A DNA stretch of 45,636 nucleotides. Source: Fidelibacterota bacterium (lineage in GTDB: Bacteria; Fidelibacterota; UBA8477; JABMPR01). Every line of letters starts with the position of its first letter. Position 1 is the first letter of the stretch. This document shows positions 9,553-18,155 of this stretch, one piece after another. Both the position numbers and the translations under genes were made by a program. The notes under the pieces were generated by a model. That model saw only the letters and a list, made by a program, of their open reading frames with translations. It did not search any database and was not told the DNA's origin. The stretch is taken from assembly GCA_016844945.1 (NCBI GenBank), contig JAERTJ010000112.1, positions 1 to 45,636 on the forward strand, read 5' to 3'.

Positions 9553-10836
9553 TTAGTTACGCCCGTAATATGGCGCACTCTCTGTAGAATGTGCAATCCT
9601 AAAAGCACCTGTAGGTAATTCATCAGTTGAATTTGTCATGGTTCGAGCAACATACATAAAATTGCTGGTTCCCCAGGATAGATGGGTGGCTGGTGCTGTC
9701 AAGACAGCATCATAAAATGGTAACAATTCCTGTGTCGCTGCATTGAGGGTAAGCATAGCTGGCCCATCCCCTTCGCTGGTTCCCAGATATATGATTCCAT
9801 CCATATCGATGACCATTGACAGAATATTCTGTGTATTTGCTTCTGCATAGGCGGTCCAATCATACACAAGCTCCCGTGTAGATAACATTCCACCGGCAAG
9901 GATTTCATGACGCCATACGGCTTCCAGTACAGTAACGGTTGCATCCGTTCCATCATACACACCTGCTACATAGACATAACCATCATAGACACGCAATGTA
10001 GTGTATATATAATCATCTGCATCTGCTACACCCAGAACGGCTTCTGCCGTTGGATTGTAGAGGTACAATGAGTCATTTTTACCACCACAATACATGTTCT
10101 GATCCATATCAAAATCCATGCATGCAATTTTTGATTTAATCCGTGGAGACCTTACAGCTTCTCCACCTTCTGGGGGTACTCGATAAACATAAGGATTGTT
10201 ACGTGCGAAATAGACGCCACCACCGGGACCTACTTTAAGGTCTCGGGTTATGGACGCCAGGCCAGTACCAAATTCCGTACGTTCACCAGCAGTATCTACT
10301 TTATACAATATTTTATCATCTGCACCTGCAGCGATGTACACATTCTCATCTGCATCGACGGCAACTGCGTTTGGAGATTTATCTGGTTTTTCACCAATAA
10401 AACTACCCCATTCGATGACGGCGCGTTCGATACGGAAAGGCTGATCATATAAGGCACCTTCATAAGCACCTTGAACGGCAACTAAGACCTGCACGTTATC
10501 GATAAAATCTTCTTCAGCAGCGTCAGGTATTACTACAGGTGTGGTAACAACCAGAGCTGCTTGCGTTGACAGATTCGTATCAATTTCTGCAACTTTCCCG
10601 TTGAAAGTGATTTGATTTTGCATCAATACGGGCGAAAAGTTTTCCCCTGTGATGGTAACCATAGTAATACCATCATATGCTACCGAGGCTGGATCCATTG
10701 ATGTGATTATGGGTGTTGCACCACCTGTGGCATCTGGATCCCAGATTGGATCCGGATAGTCTTCATACTCGCATGCAACAGCTACGATCATAATGAGACT
10801 CACCATGAAGTAACGAAATAAAGTTTTCATTCTCAT
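9553..10836 (-). CDS. Probable lipoprotein with IPT/TIG domain and beta-propeller
   Basis: A 427-residue protein with a hydrophobic leader ending in a plausible lipobox, VAVAC followed by EYED, so it is likely a lipoprotein. Residues ~40-125 form an IPT/TIG immunoglobulin-like domain (PIITSMDPASVAYDG, TITGENFSP). The rest reads as NHL-like propeller blades (VDADENVYIAAG, VGPGGGVYFARN, DMDQNMYCGG, DMDGIIYLGT). IPT plus NHL architecture is common in surface glycan-binding proteins of Bacteroidetes; here that role is inferred from the TonB receptor in the same transcription unit. GGAG lies ten bases before the start. The PorV-like gene is 21 bases upstream. Confidence 0.75.
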   Translation of the reverse strand: MRMKTLFRYFMVSLIMIVAVACEYEDYPDPIWDPDATGGATPIITSMDPASVAYDGITMVTITGENFSPVLMQNQITFNGKVAEIDTNLSTQAALVVTTPVVIPDAAEEDFIDNVQVLVAVQGAYEGALYDQPFRIERAVIEWGSFIGEKPDKSPNAVAVDADENVYIAAGADDKILYKVDTAGERTEFGTGLASITRDLKVGPGGGVYFARNNPYVYRVPPEGGEAVRSPRIKSKIACMDFDMDQNMYCGGKNDSLYLYNPTAEAVLGVADADDYIYTTLRVYDGYVYVAGVYDGTDATVTVLEAVWRHEILAGGMLSTRELVYDWTAYAEANTQNILSMVIDMDGIIYLGTSEGDGPAMLTLNAATQELLPFYDAVLTAPATHLSWGTSNFMYVARTMTNSTDELPTGAFRIAHSTESAPYYGRN

Positions 10837-10857
10837 AAAAATAATTCTCCAAATTGC

Positions 10858-11868
10858 CTAATAAGTAAACCGAACGGTAATCATCTGAACTTCATCCAGA
10901 ATACCGAAGGGTATATAAGCGTAGTCAACACCAAGTCCGAAACGTGAGACTCCAAATCCAAATGAGGAATTTCTTTCATCTCGATTATGTAAAAATCCGT
11001 ATCTCAGATAGAGCATGTCCAAAAGTTTATATTCCATTCCCAGATTGATATATTCAGGGTATGATCGTGGGTGGACAGCATCTACACTCAACATCAGTGA
11101 ATGCGCATCAGCAAAGTTTGGAACCAGATCAATAAAATCCATTGATAGTCCCATCGTAAAGGTGAGCGGAAGCTGGAAATTCTCATTGATGAAGGCGATT
11201 TCGTTTGAGAAGTTCCTCACATTCATCCCAAATGTGATCCCCTTGAACCCTGTATTGAATAAGGTACCAAAGTCAAAAGCAATCGCAGAAGTAGAAAATT
11301 TCTGAACAGCCAGACTGTCGTCCACACCAAAGTCAGGGGGGTTTACTTCTACAACACCTTTACCCAACTGCTGGACAGCATATTTTGCCTGTGCACCAAC
11401 TGAAAATCTGTCTGAGAGACTTACTGCATATCCAGCACCGATTGCAAGTGCCGATGGTGAAATGGTGTGTGTTTCTATCCAACCAGGTTCATGCCCCCAT
11501 ACCATGGTCCCCTGCATATCACCATAATTCACAGACTGTGCTGAGAATCCAAAGACACCATACTTATTGTTGGCTGGATTAAAAGCAATACTCATGGTTG
11601 TGTGATTAATATCAGCGATCCATGTATTTTTACTGGCCATGACATCAACTGCACCTTGCATTTGAGCCATACCGGCAGGATTAAAGAAAAGTGATCCCGA
11701 TCCGTAGGGTAACGTCGTCATGGCTCCTGCCATGGCTGCCCCGCGAGCATCTGAGATAACACTCAAAAACTGAAACCCAGTTTGGGCGAGCTTTGTGAAC
11801 TCTGTTTCTGCAAAAGCACTACTCGAGATGAGAAATGTCATGCAGACCGTTAGTATTTTTATCTTCAT
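10858..11868 (-). CDS. PorV/PorQ-family outer-membrane protein (copy 1)
   Basis: A 336-residue predicted outer-membrane beta-barrel. The signal peptide ends near AFAE. The family hallmark follows: GFQFLSVISDARGAAMAGA, then FFNPAGMAQMQG. The C terminus (VQMITVRFTY) ends in an aromatic residue, as barrel proteins do. PorV is a shuttle and attachment component of the type IX secretion system, which fits the sorting domains on neighbouring products. Dedicated PorV-like paralogues near TonB receptors may instead act on one cargo; this is inference. It is clearly paralogous to the gene at 23464-24471, sharing the layout MGQ/LAQTG.QFLSV, NPAGMA and QGTMVW. Confidence 0.85.
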   Translation of the reverse strand: MKIKILTVCMTFLISSSAFAETEFTKLAQTGFQFLSVISDARGAAMAGAMTTLPYGSGSLFFNPAGMAQMQGAVDVMASKNTWIADINHTTMSIAFNPANNKYGVFGFSAQSVNYGDMQGTMVWGHEPGWIETHTISPSALAIGAGYAVSLSDRFSVGAQAKYAVQQLGKGVVEVNPPDFGVDDSLAVQKFSTSAIAFDFGTLFNTGFKGITFGMNVRNFSNEIAFINENFQLPLTFTMGLSMDFIDLVPNFADAHSLMLSVDAVHPRSYPEYINLGMEYKLLDMLYLRYGFLHNRDERNSSFGFGVSRFGLGVDYAYIPFGILDEVQMITVRFTY

Positions 11869-11898
11869 ATTATCAAATCCCTTAGCGATAGTCTTCTT

Positions 11899-12558
11899 TT
11901 ATTGCTCACGCATCAGGACGACGCGAAAATCATCATTCACCGTGGATTCCATACGTGCCATCTCGAAGAGATACTGCCCGGCCTCCAACTGAAACTCATA
12001 TCTCCCTTTGATTGTGGGGTCCAGATTTTCAGGGTTATATAAGCTTGCGACAAGTTCAGGGGTCATCACCTCAGAGGGTATGCCAACCAGTTCCATCGCC
12101 CCGGAAACTTCATGAAACACACTGGGAGCAGCATGGTGATTCAGATAGAATACATAGGTTCCAGTTGTGGGTATAGACAGCAGGTGGAATGAAAGGCTAT
12201 CTGCAGTAATTCTTGCTGCATAAACCGTGTCATTGATCGTCAGTGGTTCAGGGTTTGCCGCCACCAGCGCACTAAAGATATCTACATGCTGGATTGCCAT
12301 ACTGGTATCTACACTCATAATGACTGTATCACGTCCACCACCAACGAGGAGAATACCCAAATTGGTACCATCATCATAAAAGGAGGCACTTTTAAACCGT
12401 AGGGCTACTTCATGGGTATCCGCCATGGCACTCACAGCTGCGGCATCAATGGCAGAAAGATCGAAATCTTCAGGTTCAAATTCCTCGCATGTTATCATTA
12501 CCAGACTCACCACCATCAAGGCAATCGTAACTTTAAATAATTGTTTCCAGTTCATCAT
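11899..12558 (-). CDS. Small exported protein, probable lipoprotein, unknown family
   Basis: I do not recognise this 219-residue protein. It has an N-terminal hydrophobic segment (LFKVTIALMVVSLVMIT) followed by Cys-Glu-Glu-Phe, which could be a lipobox, although Thr before the Cys is not typical. The mature part is acidic and beta-rich (VALRFKSASFYDDGTNLGIL, TGTYVFYLNHHAA, YEFQLEAGQYLFEMAR). It lies between the fibronectin-type protein and the PorV-like gene with gaps of about 30 bases, so it is probably co-transcribed and part of the same envelope system. Cassette 2 has no equivalent. GGAGG lies nine bases before the first ATG; the second ATG is also possible. Confidence 0.65.
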   Translation of the reverse strand: MMNWKQLFKVTIALMVVSLVMITCEEFEPEDFDLSAIDAAAVSAMADTHEVALRFKSASFYDDGTNLGILLVGGGRDTVIMSVDTSMAIQHVDIFSALVAANPEPLTINDTVYAARITADSLSFHLLSIPTTGTYVFYLNHHAAPSVFHEVSGAMELVGIPSEVMTPELVASLYNPENLDPTIKGRYEFQLEAGQYLFEMARMESTVNDDFRVVLMREQ

Positions 12559-12590
12559 TTTTTTAAATCCTCCGTTGGGTCCTGTAACCC

Positions 12591-14804
12591 TTAGCGAATG
12601 ACAACGAATTTTTTGATTGCTTTATCACCTTCTGGCGTCTCAAATGTTGCGATATAAACACCACTCACAATAATTTGCCGTGAAGAGGTCATCAGATTCC
12701 AGGTAGCGACGCCGCTACCCACATGATCATAAGTATATATCTTGTCACCACGCTCACTAAAAATGTTGATTTGACAAGCTGCAGGTAAATTCCAGAATTT
12801 GATACTGTTCTTCTCGCCTACATACTGCAATCGCTCATTGGCAATTATATATGGGTTGGGTACAATAACGATATCATTGATCCCTTCCGCAGGTGGCTTG
12901 AGCATTGAAGCACCTTTATTGGTTCTTGTAAAGAAAGCACTGCTGCGTAATGGAATACCAGGTTCTAGAAGATTAGTTGATCCATCGTCGTATGCCTGGA
13001 TATAGTAGAAGTACAACTGACCACGCTCAGCCGTCATATCTGAATATTCATGTGCCAGGCTTCCATCCGTTTCATTCAGGTCAGCGATCTCATAATAGGT
13101 TGAATCGTATTGACCCTTGGCCCTGTAGATTTTGTAGCCCTCAAAATTGGGGCTTGAATTTTCGGCATTTTCTGACCATGTGAGATAGATGCGATTTCCC
13201 TGAGAAGTAACTTCAAAGGCTGCCGGCGGTTCAGGAGGTGTCATTGCACCCATATCTAACCCATTCTTGTACAGGAATCGGGCTCTTCTGAATGTTTCCA
13301 TCAGACTATCCCGGCCGGAATATACCCAGTCATTCTTATAATCATTTGCAATGGATTCGCTGGTCAGTGTGACAGGAGTACCATCAGGCATTTCAACATT
13401 TGGTTGTTCACCTAGCGCAACATGTCGATACCAGTTGTTACCAATTTTCTGGTTCATGACACGACTCAAACCAGCAGCACCCTCAGCAACGACGATTCGA
13501 ATGGTATCGCCAGGTGCCATTGTGTAGGGACCAAAAGACCAGGTTTGTGAATAACCACCAGCACTTGAAAACTGGTCAGGGAATTGATTCTGTGATTTGA
13601 CCTGTTCAGCATGACTCATGAGTTCATGACCAGCAGCAACGAATTCTGTATAACCACGTTCCATACGGGGACTGCTAAACTGGTCATTATTTACAGTTTC
13701 CGCATCATTTGATTCAATTTTTCTCGTGGTAGTGGGCTGATAGATATCATCTGTATTATCAGAAGGTGAAGTATCAGCATGGAGCACGACACCACCAATG
13801 AACTGAGAGGCTCCTAATAATCCATCAGCCAACCATCCCTGATAGTTTGGAGAACCTATATTGTCATAGCTCAAAGTTGAGTGACGACCATGCCAGGAAT
13901 AAAACGCCCGCATGAGCTCACCATCCAAATCATACTCATCAATACCCATCTCACCCAATTCATCAGCGAACATTGAAGTGGTGGTGGGATTATCTGGATT
14001 CTCACCAATGACATCATTCATGGTATTCATTCCCCAGCGACAATTCTGAGGTGTCCCCCATCCACGGCGACCGCGCCAGTCAATGACTGACCCTTCAACA
14101 TTTCCCTCACCGGCTATAGCATTTCTAAACTGCCAGTGAAAATAGACACCTTCTAGTGTCGCATCATGGGATTTAGTTTCATCCAGGCTAACTGTTCCTG
14201 TATTTACAAATGTGTATTCATAAATAAAGAAATTGTCATAATATTGCTGACTGAATGCATAGACATTGCGATCGAATGATATCCCTGTAGAAGTATTCAC
14301 CGTATTGTAAATCTGACGATCAGCCTTCTGGTAGATATTGAAGCCATTCTCATCAACCACATCATCCCAATCAAGATCTGAGGAAAGCTCTCCATCCACA
14401 ATGACGGTGGGAGCAGCAAATTTACCGGTCATGCCAAATTCTACAGGCATAAACTCATTGGCAGCAATCGAAGGTCTTGGACGAGGTCCGCAATGGGCAA
14501 CTTTATATGGAAATGTAGTGTTAGCCAGTGGGTCAGTGTAGTTTGCAACTGCTATCCACATCCCTTTAGCTGCCTGCATATCCTGGTGATCATAGAAGGC
14601 ATTCCAGCGCATGCCAAATTGTTGTTCATCGCCAACATCTTCTTCCGGTTCAGAGCCGATCGCCTGATAAAAGTTATGCAAGCTACCCACCTTGATCCAC
14701 CGAAATTCAGCAGCATAATTTGAGCTAACAAATGCAAAGATCATCAGGAGGGCAAGCAAGCCTGAAAATTCCCTGATCCTGATTCTTGATAGTGTTTGTT
14801 TCAT
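12591..14804 (-). CDS. Exported fibronectin-type protein with KFVVIR-type C-terminal domain (copy 1)
   Basis: An exported protein of 737 residues with a signal peptide (LLALLMIFAFVSSNYAA). The large N-terminal part has no family I can name; it shares with its paralogue at 18156-20276 the start W/YxKVGSL and the blocks SQQYYDNFFIYEYTFVNTG and SYDNIGSPN. A fibronectin type III domain follows (PEPPAAFEVTSQGNRIYLTWSE ... YKIYRAKG). The C-terminal domain starts VIVPNPY and ends KKFVVIR, resembling a variant of the FlgD-like sorting domain without YPNPFNP. It sits 40 bases after TonB receptor 1. Pairing with the receptor suggests a surface partner, but it is not SusD-like. Confidence 0.75.
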   Translation of the reverse strand: MKQTLSRIRIREFSGLLALLMIFAFVSSNYAAEFRWIKVGSLHNFYQAIGSEPEEDVGDEQQFGMRWNAFYDHQDMQAAKGMWIAVANYTDPLANTTFPYKVAHCGPRPRPSIAANEFMPVEFGMTGKFAAPTVIVDGELSSDLDWDDVVDENGFNIYQKADRQIYNTVNTSTGISFDRNVYAFSQQYYDNFFIYEYTFVNTGTVSLDETKSHDATLEGVYFHWQFRNAIAGEGNVEGSVIDWRGRRGWGTPQNCRWGMNTMNDVIGENPDNPTTTSMFADELGEMGIDEYDLDGELMRAFYSWHGRHSTLSYDNIGSPNYQGWLADGLLGASQFIGGVVLHADTSPSDNTDDIYQPTTTRKIESNDAETVNNDQFSSPRMERGYTEFVAAGHELMSHAEQVKSQNQFPDQFSSAGGYSQTWSFGPYTMAPGDTIRIVVAEGAAGLSRVMNQKIGNNWYRHVALGEQPNVEMPDGTPVTLTSESIANDYKNDWVYSGRDSLMETFRRARFLYKNGLDMGAMTPPEPPAAFEVTSQGNRIYLTWSENAENSSPNFEGYKIYRAKGQYDSTYYEIADLNETDGSLAHEYSDMTAERGQLYFYYIQAYDDGSTNLLEPGIPLRSSAFFTRTNKGASMLKPPAEGINDIVIVPNPYIIANERLQYVGEKNSIKFWNLPAACQINIFSERGDKIYTYDHVGSGVATWNLMTSSRQIIVSGVYIATFETPEGDKAIKKFVVIR

Positions 14805-14844
14805 ATTATTTCCTTGAATAAATGTCTATCTACAAGTCATTGAT

Positions 14845-17800
14845 TTAGAAATTGTAAGCCAGCTTGATTCCCATGAAAATATCTCTTGGAGAGAGAAACA
14901 TGAGTGAAAGGTTGGGCGGATTCACGATATAGGCTTTATCGTCTAGAACTTTCTGGATGGTCCCATCAGCCACCTGAGTCCACGTTTCATCGGCCTCAGA
15001 ATAGCTCATGTACATATTCTCTTCTTCGATCCAGTAGTAGACACCCTCAGTTCCACCACGGGGTGTTCCATCTTCATAGTAAGCGGCGTATTGATAATCC
15101 ATGGCTTGAAATTCCACATCTGCAGGACGATAATCACCGTAACGGTCATCACCACTGATATGCTTAAACCCTAACTCGTCATAAACTTCTTCAGCAAAAT
15201 GTAGAGAGTTCTTATAGTCAGTATAATTCTGACCAGTACCCATAGATGTTGTTGAAAAATGTTTAAAATTGAAGAGGTTAAATGCTTCTGCTAGAAAAGT
15301 AAGATTCACATTCCCCATTTTGAATGTTTTGGAAAGCTTTGTATTCACATTGTAAGTGTCTTTCCAGCGTACGTTATTCACGATTCCTGCTACATTCCCA
15401 TAGGTCGCCCATGCACCAGCTTTCCATCTTCCAGTAAAGGCCAGATGCCAATTTGCCAGCAATTTGTCACCAGCTATTTTAGGGCCAAAATACCTAGGCG
15501 TATGAAATGCAAAGTTGAAACTCGCACGGGGTCGAGGCAACGGCTTAGACTGTATTTGACGTTTGTAGTTTGCCTCTTCCTCACGTTGTTCTGCAGGGTT
15601 GAGGAAAAAATTACGTACACCAAACCGACCACTAGAACTCACAGCATAGGTATAATTGGCAAATGCAGTAAACCAATCGCCCCTATTCTTCCGAACCTCA
15701 AATTCAAAACCTCTTATATCCTGATAGAATATGTTGGAGTATCTTAAATAGTCGACAGCATTACTTTCAAAACCAACGGTGGATGATTGATCCGATTTAT
15801 CTTTATAATACCCGGATACGTGAATCAGGTATTGGTCAAACAATGAATGGTCATAGCCGACTTCAAAGGCAACCGTTTTTTCTGGTGGCACTTCTGGATC
15901 GCCAAATACACTCATACTTCTGTCTGTCACACGCCTCACGCCAAAGAGTTCATCGGCATTGAATTTTTGACGCATATGGCCATAGTTGAAGTACAGTTTT
16001 GAATTAACAGAGATGGGGTGAGAAATACCAATTCTTGGCAGTAGAGTAAATGTACCCTTTGCCTTCTTAGTTGGTATCTCATCTTCCAGAGCAGGATCGT
16101 AACTGGATGAGAAGAATGATGCATCATAATCATCCACATCATACCAATCAGTGTTGGGGTCAAAGTATTCAGCACGTAGGCCGATAGTCGCAATCCAACC
16201 CTCGAATTCTAATTTGTCCTGGACATAGAAATCCACTTGATAGGGGCTTCTGTTCCAGACGCTAAATGGCCGCCCAACAGGTAGTACTGGATTAACAGCA
16301 CCATAATTCATATCAAAATTAATGTACTCAAATTGAGCCCCAGCCTTTACCTGATTGTGTTTGTTCATCTGATTGGTATAATCAAAACGCGCTTTCACTC
16401 GTGATGTTTTCGATGTATCCCTCGCGTTACTCTTTAAACCCATAGAGAAAATACCAGCGACGGATTCTGAAGTCCCATCATCAAATCCAAAAGGACCTTC
16501 ATCCGTGAGATATTCTGCTGCTCCAGGAAAAATGTCGAAGAGGGTGGTATCACGACGTGGACCAGGGTTGGTGTTATAGCTGGTCTCTGAATACTCAAGT
16601 GTAGCTTCATAGTAGGATTTTGTATTCAATAGATGCGTTAACTTTGAAGACACCATGCGAGTATTAATATCAGTTAAGCAATAATAGTCCGGGTATAACA
16701 ACTTCCAGGATTGTTGTGAATTTGTACCAAAAATGTTGGCAACGCTCCAGACACTAGAAAAGTATGTGGGTTGACCTGAGCCACTTGAGGTAGAGGCAGT
16801 GATATTTTTTGCGAACATGTTGATGGATAGCTTGATTTTTGATGAGATATCAGAAGTCAGGCGAAGTGTTCCTACCCAATCACGTATACCATCTCGAGAC
16901 AGGGGTACGAGATACATATTTTGGCTCCCATTATAGGATGCGAAAAACCGCATGTTTCCCAAGGCTTTTCCTACTACAGGAACTGGACCACCAAAACCGG
17001 CATCAATTTTAAAATCAGGCTTGGTGATTTCGCCCTCACGTCGAACCTGCCATTCGAATAACCGTTTTGCACCTGTAGGTGTCAAATCATCTGATGGGTC
17101 CTCATTGGATAGGAGTTGCTCGGATACAGTGTTCCAGCCACTGAAGGCAGGGTATCTTGATTGAGTATATTCATCCCAGGCACCGTTGTCGGTTCCGGTC
17201 CAGGCGACATCATCATCCAGGTAAGGCCGCATGAAATAGGCATTTTCATCAAACATGGACATGCCAAAATGCTTGGGGGCTGCCGGGCTATAGCGATATG
17301 AGAACGAAAAGGAGTAATTGTCCTTACCTCCCTCTCGGGTCACCACATTTACGAGACCAGATTGTAAATCACCATACTCAGCATTAAAACCACCTGATTG
17401 GATCATAACTTCTTTAACTGAACTCAAGGGTATTCCTGTCACGGGCTTACCTGTACGATCGTCCTTCAGGGATACGCCATCCATCATAAGGACCATTTCA
17501 TCTTCACCACCAGCTCTGATGGATAAACCTTCAACACCAGCCTGCAGACCCACAACATCGCTAATACTATTCACTGGCATATCAACGATTTCACCCGCAT
17601 TCAGGTTGCGTTGACTTGAGGCTACATCTTTCTGAACAACAGGTATAGTCGCTTCAATCACCACTTCCTCACCCTCCAGGGCAAGTGTGGCAAGCTCAAA
17701 ATTCTGAGTCGTTGTCAGATCAATCCTAACTTCTACCTCACTGTAGGTGACTTTCGAATATCCAATATAATTTCCGGAGAGACTATAGGTTCCCGGGGGC

Positions 17801-17997
17801 ACATTCAGGATTGAATAGTAACCATCAATATCAGTGGCGGCTCCAATCCCGAGCTCTGTGATAATGACATTCACTCCAATTAGGGGTTCACCCGTTTCCC
17901 GATCTGTTACAGTACCAGTGATTTTCCCCGTTGTCGAAGCAAGGACTGCTGAACTCAAAAGAACAAACATTAGCAGTGTATACAACTTCTTCATCAT
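14845..17997 (-). CDS. TonB-dependent receptor with carboxypeptidase-regulatory-like domain (copy 1)
   Basis: A 1050-residue outer-membrane receptor. The signal peptide ends near VLAS. Residues ~22-105 are a CarboxypepD_reg-like domain (GKITGTVTDRETGEPLIGVN, TDIDGYYSILNVPPGTY). The plug follows (~125-225: GLQAGVEGLSIRAGG, VLMMDGVSL, IQSGGFNAEYGDLQSG), then a large barrel ending GIKLAYNF with the terminal Phe of outer-membrane proteins. It should take up a ligand with TonB energy; the substrate is unknown. It opens cassette 1, 158 bases after the previous gene, with a putative operator in that gap. Two ATGs stand in tandem at the start, and the second is better spaced from GAGGG. It is paralogous to the receptor at 20285-23443. 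Confidence 0.88.
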   Translation of the reverse strand: MMKKLYTLLMFVLLSSAVLASTTGKITGTVTDRETGEPLIGVNVIITELGIGAATDIDGYYSILNVPPGTYSLSGNYIGYSKVTYSEVEVRIDLTTTQNFELATLALEGEEVVIEATIPVVQKDVASSQRNLNAGEIVDMPVNSISDVVGLQAGVEGLSIRAGGEDEMVLMMDGVSLKDDRTGKPVTGIPLSSVKEVMIQSGGFNAEYGDLQSGLVNVVTREGGKDNYSFSFSYRYSPAAPKHFGMSMFDENAYFMRPYLDDDVAWTGTDNGAWDEYTQSRYPAFSGWNTVSEQLLSNEDPSDDLTPTGAKRLFEWQVRREGEITKPDFKIDAGFGGPVPVVGKALGNMRFFASYNGSQNMYLVPLSRDGIRDWVGTLRLTSDISSKIKLSINMFAKNITASTSSGSGQPTYFSSVWSVANIFGTNSQQSWKLLYPDYYCLTDINTRMVSSKLTHLLNTKSYYEATLEYSETSYNTNPGPRRDTTLFDIFPGAAEYLTDEGPFGFDDGTSESVAGIFSMGLKSNARDTSKTSRVKARFDYTNQMNKHNQVKAGAQFEYINFDMNYGAVNPVLPVGRPFSVWNRSPYQVDFYVQDKLEFEGWIATIGLRAEYFDPNTDWYDVDDYDASFFSSSYDPALEDEIPTKKAKGTFTLLPRIGISHPISVNSKLYFNYGHMRQKFNADELFGVRRVTDRSMSVFGDPEVPPEKTVAFEVGYDHSLFDQYLIHVSGYYKDKSDQSSTVGFESNAVDYLRYSNIFYQDIRGFEFEVRKNRGDWFTAFANYTYAVSSSGRFGVRNFFLNPAEQREEEANYKRQIQSKPLPRPRASFNFAFHTPRYFGPKIAGDKLLANWHLAFTGRWKAGAWATYGNVAGIVNNVRWKDTYNVNTKLSKTFKMGNVNLTFLAEAFNLFNFKHFSTTSMGTGQNYTDYKNSLHFAEEVYDELGFKHISGDDRYGDYRPADVEFQAMDYQYAAYYEDGTPRGGTEGVYYWIEEENMYMSYSEADETWTQVADGTIQKVLDDKAYIVNPPNLSLMFLSPRDIFMGIKLAYNF

Positions 17998-18110
17998 ATA
18001 ACCCTCGATTTATAATGCTTTAAATCACAAATTTTTTTGCTCATAAACACAGATGCTTTATTCCAAAAAAAAATTCCCAAAATATTTTCGTGCAATAAAT
18101 ATAATCCACT

Positions 18111-18141
18111 TTCAGTTAATACATAAACTTTATTAACTAAT
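18111..18141. promoter_or_regulatory. Putative operator, same 31-bp layout as site 3 (site 2)
   Basis: AGTTAATA at 18114-18121 and TTATTAACTAA at 18130-18140 match the site at 24663-24693 at exactly the same offsets within a 31-bp frame. It lies in the 158-bp gap before TonB receptor 1, about 115 bp from that start codon. A shared regulator is inferred. Confidence 0.55.
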
Positions 18142-18155
18142 TAAAGCTTTTAATT

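Noticed and set aside
18001..18110. Terminator after the last gene of cassette 2
   Set aside because: The hairpins there are AT-only (AATTAAAAGCTTTAATT type) and the T run is not next to a stable stem.
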